NCBI GenBank assembly: GCA_905211645.1
Contig: CAJMBK010000001.1
Location: 124,001 to 188,000 of the forward strand
DNA from: an uncultured Caryophanales bacterium
GTDB taxonomy: Bacteria; Bacillota_I; Bacilli_A; RFN20; CAG-288
Length of the DNA: 64,000 nucleotides
Direction of reading: 5' to 3'
Below the pieces are notes generated by a model. That model had not been told where the DNA came from. It ran no database searches and saw only the letters and a list, made by a program, of their open reading frames with translations. This document shows positions 1 through 8,822 of this stretch, piece after piece. Made by a program: the position numbers and the translations under genes. Every line of letters begins with the position of its first letter. The stretch's first letter is position 1.

Positions 1-1
1 A

Positions 2-559
2 TTAGAAATCTTTGATAAAGAGTTCTTAACAAAGAATAAGTCTGAATTGTATGAATTATTCTCATTCATCCTTGAAGAAGAATCTATTCTTTTTGAAGGT
101 AAGATGATGGTTATCGATTACTTGCAACAAAATAAGGATCTTTATTCTGATTTTGAAATCACATTGAATTACAAGCGTGATTATTACGATGGTTCAATTA
201 GAAACTTTATTAACAAGATTAAGGTTAAAGACTTCAAGTTCTTTGACAATTCATACTTTGAGAATTATTTACATGAACATTATCTTTTTGATATTCCTAA
301 GTTGGTTAAAAGAAATGAAGGTGAGGATGATATTCAATATCAGACAAGAGGTGTTACATTCGCATTGTATGTTAGTCAAATCTTCAAATATATTTACACA
401 CTTTATTCAACAACAAGACTTTTTAAAGAAAAGTACAAGGACTTTGCTGAGGCTATTATACAATACACATCAGATAGTAAATCAAACATTGAAGTCCCAG
501 ATGTAATTACAACTATTGTTGTAGATTTTTTCAATACATTAGAATTGGATAAAAAGTAG
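2..559 (+). CDS. Hypothetical protein, 5' end outside window
   Basis: Open reading frame already open at the first base, so the start lies upstream; 185 residues are visible, ending in TAG. I recognise no family. The visible part is rich in Asp, Glu, Lys, Phe and Tyr with no membrane segment or signal peptide, so it looks like a soluble, mostly helical protein. It ends 9 bp before the ABC transporter ATPase on the same strand, so it is probably co-transcribed with the transporter and may be an accessory factor for it. That link rests on position only. Confidence 0.6.
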   Translation, partial: LEIFDKEFLTKNKSELYELFSFILEEESILFEGKMMVIDYLQQNKDLYSDFEITLNYKRDYYDGSIRNFINKIKVKDFKFFDNSYFENYLHEHYLFDIPKLVKRNEGEDDIQYQTRGVTFALYVSQIFKYIYTLYSTTRLFKEKYKDFAEAIIQYTSDSKSNIEVPDVITTIVVDFFNTLELDKK

Positions 560-568
560 AGGTTTTAT

Positions 569-1285
569 ATGATTAAACTTGATCATGTTAGCAAGAAATA
601 TGGTAATTTTTTGGCTGTTGATGATGTTAGCTTTGAAATCGAAGATGGTGAAATCTGTGGTTTCTTAGGTGCAAATGGTGCAGGCAAAAGTTCTACTATT
701 AAAATGATAACTGGTGTAAATCAAATTACTTCTGGTGATATTTTTGTTGATGGACTTTCAGTTATCAAGAATCCTTTGGAGACAAAGAAAAGTATCGGAT
801 TTGTTTCAGATAATGTCGATGTTATGTTAGGGTTTAAAGGAATTGAATACTTAAACTTCATCGCTAATATTTTTAAAATGGATTTAGAAGTTGCAAAACG
901 TAGAATTGTTGAATTAGCAACTAAATTTGAAATATTTGATAAATTGAATGATCCAATTTCTTCTTATTCTCATGGTATGCGACAAAAGATTGCTGTTTGC
1001 GCTGTTTTACTTCACGAGCCCAAAAATTGGGTTTTAGATGAACCTATGACAGGTTTAGATCCTAAGTCTGCCCACGTATTAAAGCAGATGATGATAGAGC
1101 ATGCTAAAAAAGGTAACACAGTTTTATTCTCAACACATGTTTTGGAAGTTGCAGAAAACTTATGTACTAAATTAGCAATTATCAACAAAGGTAAAATTAT
1201 CTATGTTGGTACCTATGAAGAATTGAAAGACAAATTAGGAGACGCTTCATTAGAAAGTATTTTCTTGGAGATGACAAATGATTAA
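569..1285 (+). CDS. ABC-2 type transporter, ATP-binding protein
   Basis: ATPase subunit of an ABC exporter of the NatA/BcrA/YtrB type; it should power the membrane protein encoded next. Walker A GANGAGKSS is at residues 34-42, a variant signature SYSHGMRQK at 132-140, Walker B WVLDEP at 154-159 and the H-loop STH at 188-190. At 238 residues it is the usual length for a stand-alone ATPase. The stop overlaps the start of the next gene by 8 bp, which implies translational coupling and a shared complex. The substrate cannot be told from sequence; drugs, peptides or ions are exported by relatives. Confidence 0.92.
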   Translation: MIKLDHVSKKYGNFLAVDDVSFEIEDGEICGFLGANGAGKSSTIKMITGVNQITSGDIFVDGLSVIKNPLETKKSIGFVSDNVDVMLGFKGIEYLNFIANIFKMDLEVAKRRIVELATKFEIFDKLNDPISSYSHGMRQKIAVCAVLLHEPKNWVLDEPMTGLDPKSAHVLKQMMIEHAKKGNTVLFSTHVLEVAENLCTKLAIINKGKIIYVGTYEELKDKLGDASLESIFLEMTND

Positions 1286-3044
1286 AGAAGATGAAGAATT
1301 AGACATTTTTGGCGCTGATGAAGATAATTCTGAGCCTAGCAAAAAAGAATCTGAAAAGGTTTTTAAATCTCAGGACACATCATTACCAGAAATTGAAAGT
1401 CTAAGTGAGGATAAAATTGAAGCTTTATCTAAAAATATTGTGCTTAAAAAGAGAACTCCATTAATGGAGTTCATTAATTTTGAATTGATTAAAGTTGCAA
1501 CTAAAAGCAATAGATTTAAGACAGGAAAACGTAATAGGTCTGGATTATCCATGTTTATTTACCAAATTGCTATTTGCTTTATTGTTGGCATTATGCTTGC
1601 TATAAATCTCTTTGTTGGAGTTGAGGAAGAATCACAGTTTTTGGCATATGCCAGCAGTAATTTTATCAGCTGCACTTTATATTTAACAATTTTAGTTACA
1701 ACATTCACTGTTATTATATTTGCAAGGAACAAAGAGAATGAATTGGTTCAAAGTTTACCAATTGATGGCAAAACTAAGTTCTTAGCAAAATTATTAATTA
1801 CATTAGGTTTGAACTTGGCTGGATGTGTTGCAACATTAGTTCCATATATTTTTGCACTTGCTATCAACAAGTATATCGATCCACTACCTTTTATCTTACC
1901 TATTATTTTAAACTTTGTTTTATATTCTTTAATAAACGCCTTTTTGTCAATAGCAATTTATTATTCGTTTGCAAAAATGTTTAAATATGGTGGATTTGTA
2001 GGAATTGTTATTTATTACATTCTTATTCTTGCTTTTCCAATTTATTCCATAATTTATCAGTCAACAACAACACCATGGAAAATGGATAGTTTATTCTATT
2101 TAAGTGGAATTGAGCAATACTATTTAACCTTTGTTTTTCTTGGTGTTTTAGCAATCAGTGCAATCTTTTTACTTCTTGTAATGAAGTTTATATTTTTAAC
2201 TGATTACAATGAAATTCAATTCAATCGAAAATTAAAAGCTTTATCAAAAGATAAATTATTTAAAAAAGTTAAGAAAGAGTCACAAACTTCATCTCTTTTT
2301 AGACTTGAAAGAAAATCCTTTAAAGGTGATATTATTTTGAGCTTTCTTGCAGCACAATTAGTTATTTTCATAACCGGATTTGCTACATTTGTCGGTATCT
2401 TATTTGTTCCTGTGGATGAAAGAATTGTTATTAGTACTGCATTTAAACCGTTCATTGAATTATTATCTACTGGTATCGGATTAATTTTAGGCATACTTGT
2501 TCCATTGAATTTGGCACAATGTGCAATTTCTAGAGAAAGTCCTAATCTTACAATTTTGAGGACTTTATCAATATCAACTAACAAGATATTACGTGTGAAG
2601 ATGCTGATCCCTTCAGTAATGGCTGCAAGTGGTGGTATCTTCTACTCAATGTTTTTTGGAGTAATTTTTTCATTGGACATTGGTATCATAATTATGGATG
2701 CTATTATTTGTGTTCTCGTAGGTTCCTCAGTCATCTCAATTACAGTTATTTTAGATGCGATGAAACCACGAACAAATGTAAATAATCTTTATTCTTTATA
2801 TCAGCCTAATCTTAGATTTTTCTTTGGACTTCTCTACTTACTTTGTAATGTTATTATTCTTGGACTTATCTATACTATCAGCTTTGGAATTACAAACGGA
2901 TTAGAGAGTAGTGGACAAGAAGCAGGATATGTAAGTTATATAATTGATGCTATTGTAATTGCACTATATGTTGGTATTATTACGACATTTTTAACTAGTG
3001 GAGTAAAACTTGGTGCAAAAGCACTTAATAAGGTGGATTTTTAA
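1278..3044 (+). CDS. ABC-2 type transporter, membrane permease
   Basis: Integral membrane partner of the ATPase it overlaps by 8 bp. The first 90 or so residues are acidic and hydrophilic (many Asp, Glu, Ser) and should be cytoplasmic. They are followed by hydrophobic segments in two blocks separated by a charged loop near residues 310-345, the look of a two-module ABC-2 permease with about twelve helices. The acidic N-terminal arm is longer than usual. No motif gives the substrate. It is followed 3 bp later by a CDF transporter gene, probably in the same transcript. Confidence 0.85.
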   Translation: MIKEDEELDIFGADEDNSEPSKKESEKVFKSQDTSLPEIESLSEDKIEALSKNIVLKKRTPLMEFINFELIKVATKSNRFKTGKRNRSGLSMFIYQIAICFIVGIMLAINLFVGVEEESQFLAYASSNFISCTLYLTILVTTFTVIIFARNKENELVQSLPIDGKTKFLAKLLITLGLNLAGCVATLVPYIFALAINKYIDPLPFILPIILNFVLYSLINAFLSIAIYYSFAKMFKYGGFVGIVIYYILILAFPIYSIIYQSTTTPWKMDSLFYLSGIEQYYLTFVFLGVLAISAIFLLLVMKFIFLTDYNEIQFNRKLKALSKDKLFKKVKKESQTSSLFRLERKSFKGDIILSFLAAQLVIFITGFATFVGILFVPVDERIVISTAFKPFIELLSTGIGLILGILVPLNLAQCAISRESPNLTILRTLSISTNKILRVKMLIPSVMAASGGIFYSMFFGVIFSLDIGIIIMDAIICVLVGSSVISITVILDAMKPRTNVNNLYSLYQPNLRFFFGLLYLLCNVIILGLIYTISFGITNGLESSGQEAGYVSYIIDAIVIALYVGIITTFLTSGVKLGAKALNKVDF

Positions 3045-3047
3045 ACT

Positions 3048-4358
3048 ATGGGCAATTTAATGTTGAAACTCTTTGTAAAAGACTACAAAGATATTAATAA
3101 TCCAGATGTAAGAAGAAGAATTGGTTTCTTAGGTGCAGGATATGGTTTATCAACTAATATCTTCCTTTTTGTATTTAAAGTTATAGTCGGATTCATCTTT
3201 TCACAGATGGCGCTAATTGCAGATGCTTTGAATAATTTATCTGATTTATTCTCTTCTGCTATTTGTATTTTTGGGTTTAAGATTTCATCTAAGCCTGCAG
3301 ATAAAGAACACCCTTATGGACATCAAAAAGCAGAGTATATATCATCGTTACTCATCTCAATGCTTATCGTTGTTTTAGGTGTTTTAACTATCTATTCATC
3401 AGGTAAAGGCATTTACGATTTCTTCTCAAATCCTAACTACAATTTCTTTGATACTACATTTGAAAAGATTGAATTAATTATCACACCAATCGTTTTAGGC
3501 TTATCAATTTTATTGAAGTTATCTCAAATGTACCTTTATTATTTCTTAAGTAAGAAGATTAATTCATTATCTTTGAAAGCTACTGGAGATGATTCAAGAA
3601 ATGATGTAATTTCCACATCATTAATTCTTGTTGGTTTTATTGTTACAGCCTTCACAAAGATCAGTTTTGATAACTACTTAGCAGTCTTTGTAGCAATCTT
3701 AGTTGTCTACAACGGAATTAAAATTGCAATTGACGCATCAAATGAAATTCTTGAAAAACATCCTGATGAGGAAGTTATTCAAAGTCTTGTTAACTTGATT
3801 ATGGATGATAAATTAGTTCTAGGTGTTCATGATTTAATTCTTCACTCAAACGGAGCTAATGGATATTACGGTTCCATTCATGTTGAATTAGATTCAAGAT
3901 TGTCTCTTATCGATGCACACGATTGCTTGGATAATATTGAAAAACGTGTTAAAGAAAAGTTAAATATCGATTTAGTTACTCATACTGACCCAATTGTTGT
4001 TGGTGACACTGAAACTGACGAAACTTTAGTTAAGATTAAAAATGTTGTTAATTCAATCGATAAAGAAGTAACTATTCATGATTTCAGAATGGTTAAAGGT
4101 CACGACTTTAGAAAGTGTATTTTCGAACTTGTTGCTGCTGTTGATATGAAACATCTTTCTAAACAAGAGAAGAAGTTGTTAAATCAATTAGGTCAATCTA
4201 AATTCCTAGATTATAAGTTTGAGAAACTTAAAGAAGAGATTGCAACTAAATTCAATAAGATGTATCCTTCCAAATTTAGATATGACTTCGTTATTGAAAT
4301 TGATAACAAGGTTTCCGATTTATTAGATGGTATTAAAACAGGTGATTTAGATAACTAA
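3048..4358 (+). CDS. Cation diffusion facilitator (CDF) family transporter
   Basis: Proton-coupled efflux of a divalent metal (Zn, Mn, Fe or Co in this family). The CDF signature is clear: helix 2 has ALIADALNNLSDLFSS with the metal-site Asp residues (about residues 54-68), the following loop has HPYGHQKAEY, and helix 5 has an Asp-rich segment DDSRND. At 436 residues it is longer than the usual 290-300; the extra part is a hydrophilic C-terminal region of about 120 residues after the normal cytoplasmic domain. The metal is not decided by the sequence. It starts 3 bp after the ABC permease. Its last codons lie inside a hairpin terminator and overlap the convergent gene by 12 bp. Confidence 0.9.
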   Translation: MGNLMLKLFVKDYKDINNPDVRRRIGFLGAGYGLSTNIFLFVFKVIVGFIFSQMALIADALNNLSDLFSSAICIFGFKISSKPADKEHPYGHQKAEYISSLLISMLIVVLGVLTIYSSGKGIYDFFSNPNYNFFDTTFEKIELIITPIVLGLSILLKLSQMYLYYFLSKKINSLSLKATGDDSRNDVISTSLILVGFIVTAFTKISFDNYLAVFVAILVVYNGIKIAIDASNEILEKHPDEEVIQSLVNLIMDDKLVLGVHDLILHSNGANGYYGSIHVELDSRLSLIDAHDCLDNIEKRVKEKLNIDLVTHTDPIVVGDTETDETLVKIKNVVNSIDKEVTIHDFRMVKGHDFRKCIFELVAAVDMKHLSKQEKKLLNQLGQSKFLDYKFEKLKEEIATKFNKMYPSKFRYDFVIEIDNKVSDLLDGIKTGDLDN

Positions 4359-4370
4359 ATCACCCTTTTT
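4341..4370. terminator. Terminator embedded in two convergent gene ends
   Basis: Perfect 10-bp stem GGTGATTTAG / CTAAATCACC with a 4-nt loop, followed by CTTTTT on the plus strand and TGTTTT on the minus strand. It covers the last codons and stops of both convergent genes, so one hairpin serves both directions. Confidence 0.8.
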
Positions 4371-5462
4371 AATTAGATTGAATTTTCTGAATAACATATC
4401 AATTGCGTAGACTAGAATGATTGGAAGTACGATACAGAATAAGAGAATCCAAAGTATCTTATCCCATGCATAATTTGCTGAGTAGAACCCTTCTAGGATT
4501 CCAACAATTCCACATGTTCCCATGCCAGCACCTGTTGAAGTGCAAGTAAGGTTTAAAACATAAGCAAATGGTCCAAGAATTGCTGAAGCTATGATTGTTG
4601 GTAACCAAACTATTGGTTTCTTAATGATATTTTTGAATTGCAGCATACTTGTTCCGATACCGACTGCAATAACATTTCCCCATTTATTATCATGAGCAGA
4701 TTGAACTGCAAATCCTACCATCTGAGTACAGCAACCTATCATTGCAGCACCAGCAGCAAGTGGAACGGCACCAATATTTATTGTAATACAAATTGCGACT
4801 GATGAAATTGGGGCAGTAAGAGTCATACCAACTAGAACTGAGACAATGATGCACATGAGAATTGGGACGACATCAAATGACACTTTAATTACATAACCTA
4901 TTCCTACAGTGATGTAATTGACTAAAATTGCTAATGAAAAGCAGTACAAAGTTGCAAAGAATAAACCAACTAAAGGAATAAGCAAAATATCGATTGGAGT
5001 AGGTTTTCTTAATATTAAACCGGATAAATACATTGATAAAACTACACAGATATAACATGATAGTGGGTCGCTGATGGTTTTAATTTGATTGGAGCCATCT
5101 AAATAGTTGAATGCGAGACCTCCAACTGCACCACATGCAAGTGAAGTAATCAGTTGAATTCCTTTCTTTTTCATTGAAATTCCAACACCTAATCCAATAC
5201 CTGCTCCCATTGCTCCTTTAACAATTGTTGCAACATTATCTAAAAGTGCAAGACCTGGAATCAAAGCAATCTGAGCGATGATTGTACCAATAATTAAAGT
5301 GCCAAAGAGACCTAAAGCCATGCCATTAGTTGATACAGCAAGGAATTTTCTAAAGTCTTTAAGTTTATCTTTAATCCACTTTTCTTTAGAATTCAAAGGA
5401 TAGACTTTTTCTAAAGGAACGATATCATTTTCAGATTTATTTTTATTAAAAAAGCTCTTCAT
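4347..5462 (-). CDS. PTS EIIC-like membrane protein (PF13303-type family)
   Basis: Polytopic membrane protein of 371 residues with about ten hydrophobic segments rich in Gly and Ala. The stretch TAPISSVAICI followed by AAGAAMIGCCTQMVGF is typical of the stand-alone EIIC-like family PF13303, whose members sit in the membrane and are presumed transporters without attached PTS domains. No EIIA or EIIB gene lies nearby, so a sugar role is unproven. The start is set by a strong AAGGAGG ahead of ATG. A TATAAT box lies on the minus strand at 5489-5494. The gene runs convergently into the CDF gene and is divergent from lysS. Confidence 0.75.
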   Translation of the reverse strand: MKSFFNKNKSENDIVPLEKVYPLNSKEKWIKDKLKDFRKFLAVSTNGMALGLFGTLIIGTIIAQIALIPGLALLDNVATIVKGAMGAGIGLGVGISMKKKGIQLITSLACGAVGGLAFNYLDGSNQIKTISDPLSCYICVVLSMYLSGLILRKPTPIDILLIPLVGLFFATLYCFSLAILVNYITVGIGYVIKVSFDVVPILMCIIVSVLVGMTLTAPISSVAICITINIGAVPLAAGAAMIGCCTQMVGFAVQSAHDNKWGNVIAVGIGTSMLQFKNIIKKPIVWLPTIIASAILGPFAYVLNLTCTSTGAGMGTCGIVGILEGFYSANYAWDKILWILLFCIVLPIILVYAIDMLFRKFNLIKKGDLVI

Positions 5463-5523
5463 ACAGTTGCCTCCTTTAAGTCGTATATATTATAGAAAGT
5501 GGAAAATGTTATTATTCTAAATA

Positions 5524-5532
5524 TGTTAAAAT
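5524..5532 (+). promoter_or_regulatory. Extended -10 promoter of lysS
   Basis: TG-T-TAAAAT forms an extended -10 element about 28 bp before the lysS start codon. No good -35 box was seen. There is no room for a T-box leader. Confidence 0.5.
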
Positions 5533-5559
5533 AATGTAGTTTTTAAAAGAGGTTTTAAT

Positions 5560-7068
5560 ATGGCAGAAATTAAAGAATTAGACCAAATTATCAATAGAAA
5601 GAATAAAATTGAACAATACAAAGAACTTGGTATTGATCCTTTTGGTCAAAAATTTTCAGTTTCAGCACATTCAAAAGATATCTATGATAATTACTCTTAC
5701 TTAGTAAAACAACATGATGAAAATAATAATGAAGAACAAATCTGCGAAGATAAGACAGAAACTTTAGCAGGTAGAATTGTTCTTTTGAGAAAGATGGGTA
5801 AAGCAAGCTTTTTCAACATATTAGATAAGACTGGCAAGATTCAATGCTACATCAGAATGGATGTTGTTGGTGAAGATAATTACAAGATTTTTAAGATGGC
5901 TGACTTAGGTGATATTGTCGGTGTTGAAGGTCATATCATGGTTACAAAGACAGGTACTTTGACACTCAGAGTTTTAAAATTCACCCACTTAACCAAGGCA
6001 TTACGCCCACTCCCAGACAAATTCCATGGTTTACAAGATATCGAAATTCGTTCCAGAAAGAGATACTTGGATTTAATCGTCAATGAAGACAGCATGAAAG
6101 TTGCTTTCGCCAGACCAAAGATTATCCGTGGTATTCAAAAGTTCTTAGATAACAGAGGTTATGTTGAAGTTGAGACTCCTGTTTTATCTCCTATTTTAGG
6201 AGGTGCTTCTGCAAGACCATTTATCACACATCACAACACCTTAGATCGTGATTTCTATTTAAGAATTGCAACTGAATTATCACTCAAGAGACTTCTTGTT
6301 GGTGGCATGGAAAGAGTTTATGAAATCGGTCGTTTATTCAGAAACGAAGGTATGGATACAACTCATAACCCTGAATTCACAACAGTTGAACTATATGAAG
6401 CTTATGGTGATTTACAATCCATGATGGAAATTAACGAAGAATTATTCCGCACATTAGCTAAGGAAGTTAGAGGTACAACTAAGATTGAGTGGAATGGTAA
6501 CGTTATTGACTTAGAACCAGAATTCAAGAAAGCTACAATGGCTGATCTTGTTAAAGAAAAAACTGGTATCGACTTTGTCGCTATCAAATCAGATGAAGAA
6601 GCAATTAAGTTAGCTAAAGAACATGATATCTATGTTGAAAAACACTGGACTTACGGTCACGTTCTCAATGCATTCTTTGAAAAATATGTTGAAGAAAGCT
6701 TAGTTCAACCTACATTTGTCATGGGACACCCAATTGAAATTTCACCTTTAACAAAGAAAGATCCTAAGGATCCAAGATTCACATTGAGATTTGAACTCTA
6801 TATCGGCACTAAGGAATTTTCTAACGCTTATACTGAGTTAAACGATCCTATTGATCAAAAGCAAAGATTTGAAAATCAATTGAAGGAAAGAGATAAAGGC
6901 AACGCAGAAGCAAACGATATGGACGAAGACTTCCTTGAAGCTCTTGAATACGGTATGCCTCCAGCTGGTGGTATGGGTATCGGCATCGACAGATTGGTTA
7001 TGTTCTTGACAAGTACATCATCAATTAGAGAAGTCATTCTTTTCCCAACATTGAAGACCTTAAAATAA
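5560..7068 (+). CDS. lysS: Lysyl-tRNA synthetase, class II
   Basis: Charges tRNA-Lys with lysine in the cytoplasm. An N-terminal OB-fold anticodon-binding domain spans about residues 60-150 and is followed by the class II catalytic core: motif 2 FRNEGMDTTHNPEFT near 260-275 and motif 3 GMPPAGGMGIGIDRL near 473-487. Length 502 fits bacterial LysS. Start ATG follows AAGAGG. It is a single-gene unit closed by a strong bidirectional terminator. No T-box is visible in the short leader, so it is probably expressed constitutively. Confidence 0.97.
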   Translation: MAEIKELDQIINRKNKIEQYKELGIDPFGQKFSVSAHSKDIYDNYSYLVKQHDENNNEEQICEDKTETLAGRIVLLRKMGKASFFNILDKTGKIQCYIRMDVVGEDNYKIFKMADLGDIVGVEGHIMVTKTGTLTLRVLKFTHLTKALRPLPDKFHGLQDIEIRSRKRYLDLIVNEDSMKVAFARPKIIRGIQKFLDNRGYVEVETPVLSPILGGASARPFITHHNTLDRDFYLRIATELSLKRLLVGGMERVYEIGRLFRNEGMDTTHNPEFTTVELYEAYGDLQSMMEINEELFRTLAKEVRGTTKIEWNGNVIDLEPEFKKATMADLVKEKTGIDFVAIKSDEEAIKLAKEHDIYVEKHWTYGHVLNAFFEKYVEESLVQPTFVMGHPIEISPLTKKDPKDPRFTLRFELYIGTKEFSNAYTELNDPIDQKQRFENQLKERDKGNAEANDMDEDFLEALEYGMPPAGGMGIGIDRLVMFLTSTSSIREVILFPTLKTLK

Positions 7069-7079
7069 TGCAAAATAAA

Positions 7080-7120
7080 AGCTTTAAGATTAGAAGATAA
7101 TAATCTTAAAGCTCTTTTTA
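7080..7120. terminator. Bidirectional terminator after lysS
   Basis: 13-bp perfect stem AGCTTTAAGATTA / TAATCTTAAAGCT with an 8-nt loop. It is followed by CTTTTT on the plus strand and by TTTTATTTTG on the minus strand, so it serves lysS and the convergent DUF2828 gene. Confidence 0.88.
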
Positions 7121-7124
7121 TTAA

Positions 7125-8642
7125 CTAGATATTTTCAACGTACTTGTCGTATGGTGCAAGTACTTTATTCATGAATTCAATAGGATCTTCGCTGTTGATG
7201 TTGTTGATGATATTGTCAAAGACATTCTTCGAAGCACCAGAAACAAGAATTACATTATCTTGTTTTGTTGCAGCAAAAGTATCTCTAATTGAATTAGCAT
7301 TCCAAAAGATAAGTTTAGGGAAAGTGACATCACTTTCAGCAAATTTTTCTTTTAAAACATCTAAGTATTTAGTGTCAAAATCAATAACATCGAATTGCAT
7401 GTCAGAAATAATCAAAACGTTTTCGATTTGATTTTTCTTACTAGTTTTATTCAAAATTGTGTAATTCAAAATGAAATTGAAGACATTTTCAATGTTGGTA
7501 TTTGAAATATCACTGAATTTATTACAATAACTAATTTTCTCGAGTAATGTTTTTTGCGCACTAAGATCAACGATTTTAGCTTGAGAAGAAAAAGTTAAAA
7601 ATTTATCTTTGAAACAACCTTCCAAAGCTTGAGAACATAAAATAGCCATACTTGTTGAAATTGCAAGTGGTAAAAAATTAGGATTAACCATTGAGCCAGA
7701 ACCATCTCTAACAACTAAAGTATTTTTCAATTTTAAGTCAGTACTAAAATTCTTCCATGCCTCTTCTAAGTATGGATCAAATTTATCTTCTTCAGCTGAT
7801 TTAAAAAGGCTTGTAATGTATCTTCTAACAATTTCATAAGGATAGAGGGTGGAAGTGTTCAAAGTGTGATTCTTTGTTGCTTCCTCAAGATATTCTTTAT
7901 ATCTTTCACCATCGTTTCTATGGAAAGCTTTTTGATACTTAAACATAGAGCCGCTTGGAATTTTTCCATAGTCAAAAGTGTAATCTTTCTTACGAAGATT
8001 ATTTTCAACAATTCTAATTCTTTCTCTAAGTTTTGAAAGATTTTGTCTGTAGACTTTATATGTCCAGCCAAAAGCTTTTGCTAATTTCTTAGCATAGTAT
8101 CTTGCTGTAACATTTGAAGCGTTGATTGAAGGCATCCATTTTGCACACAAAGAAACACTCTTGTTAGCATATTCTAAATTGCTAAGGTCTGAAAGTAATT
8201 GCTCTTTAAGCAATTTTACAACATCATTTTCAACCTTAGTGTCAAGGAATGATAAAGCATCATCATATCTACCTAGAGAGATGATGATTGGTAAAACTTT
8301 AGCTGCTTTATGAGGATCAATCAAGCATAAATCATGCAAGAAAAATCTAATTGCGGTTCTTTCACCAAGACCTTTTCTGACATCTCTTGCATAAAGAAGA
8401 ATTTTAATTGTAGTTTTGTAGTCAGAATAATATGCATTCTCAAAAAGAGCGGAGACTTCTTCGATGCTTCTTGTAGAGCGCTCATAGTCTGGTTCTAATA
8501 AAGATTCTGGACCTGTCAAAAATGGAGCACGCAAAACACCAATTTGCGAAAAGAGGTTCAAACATTCATCGCCTGTTGAATGAAACTTATCTTCCAATTT
8601 GTTAGTAGCAAAAATTGGTTTATATTTTTCATAATTAATCAT
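7125..8642 (-). CDS. DUF2828 family protein, Ro60-like helical plus vWA architecture
   Basis: 505-residue soluble protein. The N-terminal half is helical and contains ARDVRKGLGERTAIRFFL (about 106-123), the hallmark of DUF2828. The C-terminal third is a von Willebrand A domain with the metal-ion site DGSGS at 313-317 and later NTNIENVFNFIL, which fits the family pattern. Helical repeats followed by vWA is also the layout of TROVE/Ro60, which binds Y RNAs and misfolded RNA; a similar role here is inference. Start: ATG after AGGAGGT. There is no room for a promoter between the upstream terminator (8675-8703) and the gene, so its mRNA probably starts at 8785 and reads through that terminator, or comes from the operon above. 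Confidence 0.82.
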   Translation of the reverse strand: MINYEKYKPIFATNKLEDKFHSTGDECLNLFSQIGVLRAPFLTGPESLLEPDYERSTRSIEEVSALFENAYYSDYKTTIKILLYARDVRKGLGERTAIRFFLHDLCLIDPHKAAKVLPIIISLGRYDDALSFLDTKVENDVVKLLKEQLLSDLSNLEYANKSVSLCAKWMPSINASNVTARYYAKKLAKAFGWTYKVYRQNLSKLRERIRIVENNLRKKDYTFDYGKIPSGSMFKYQKAFHRNDGERYKEYLEEATKNHTLNTSTLYPYEIVRRYITSLFKSAEEDKFDPYLEEAWKNFSTDLKLKNTLVVRDGSGSMVNPNFLPLAISTSMAILCSQALEGCFKDKFLTFSSQAKIVDLSAQKTLLEKISYCNKFSDISNTNIENVFNFILNYTILNKTSKKNQIENVLIISDMQFDVIDFDTKYLDVLKEKFAESDVTFPKLIFWNANSIRDTFAATKQDNVILVSGASKNVFDNIINNINSEDPIEFMNKVLAPYDKYVENI

Positions 8643-8674
8643 ATTATCTACCTCCTTTTTTTACATATTGGTAC

Positions 8675-8703
8675 AAAAAAATCCTTAATCGTTAAATTAA
8701 GGA
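8675..8703 (-). terminator. Intrinsic terminator of the small RNA
   Basis: Minus-strand stem TCCTTAA / TTAAGGA (8703-8697 with 8688-8682) with an 8-nt loop, followed by seven T. On the plus strand no T run follows, so it acts only on minus-strand transcripts. It ends 33 nt before the DUF2828 start codon. Confidence 0.85.
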
Positions 8704-8785
8704 CAAGGCACGATAATTTTTTACAAATCTCTAATTTATAAAATTTGGTTAAAATCTATTTTTTTGCTGTATGTGCCTTTAAGCT
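8675..8785 (-). ncRNA. Candidate small RNA or attenuator leader, about 111 nt
   Basis: Lies between a consensus promoter and a strong terminator on the minus strand. The 5' arm AAGGCAC (8779-8773) pairs perfectly with GUGCCUU (8711-8705), and the stem continues for three more pairs (AUA with UAU, 8772-8770 with 8715-8713) past a single unpaired C (8712). Inside, CAAAU (8747-8743) pairs with AUUUG (8728-8724) in a short hairpin; the rest is A/U-rich. A 3' hairpin with seven U ends it. It could be a free RNA partner of the neighbouring DUF2828 protein, as Y RNAs are for Ro60, or a cis-acting attenuator for that gene. The bulged C resembles Y RNAs, but it lies on the 3' strand and no known Y-RNA consensus was seen. 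Confidence 0.6.
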
Positions 8786-8791
8786 GCAATC

Positions 8792-8820
8792 ATTGTAGTA
8801 AATTTAAAAATTTGTGTCAA
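8792..8820 (-). promoter_or_regulatory. Consensus sigma-A promoter of the small RNA
   Basis: TTGACA (8820-8815), 17-bp spacer, TACAAT (8797-8792). Predicted start of transcription near 8785. It is the best promoter match I found in the window and overlaps no coding sequence, starting 2 bp after the stop of the upstream gene. Confidence 0.85.
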
Positions 8821-8822
8821 TA

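Noticed and set aside
8675..8785. Known riboswitch class in the DUF2828 leader
   Set aside because: No conserved riboswitch core was recognised; the fold is a single closing stem with an A/U-rich inside, so I list it only as an unassigned RNA.
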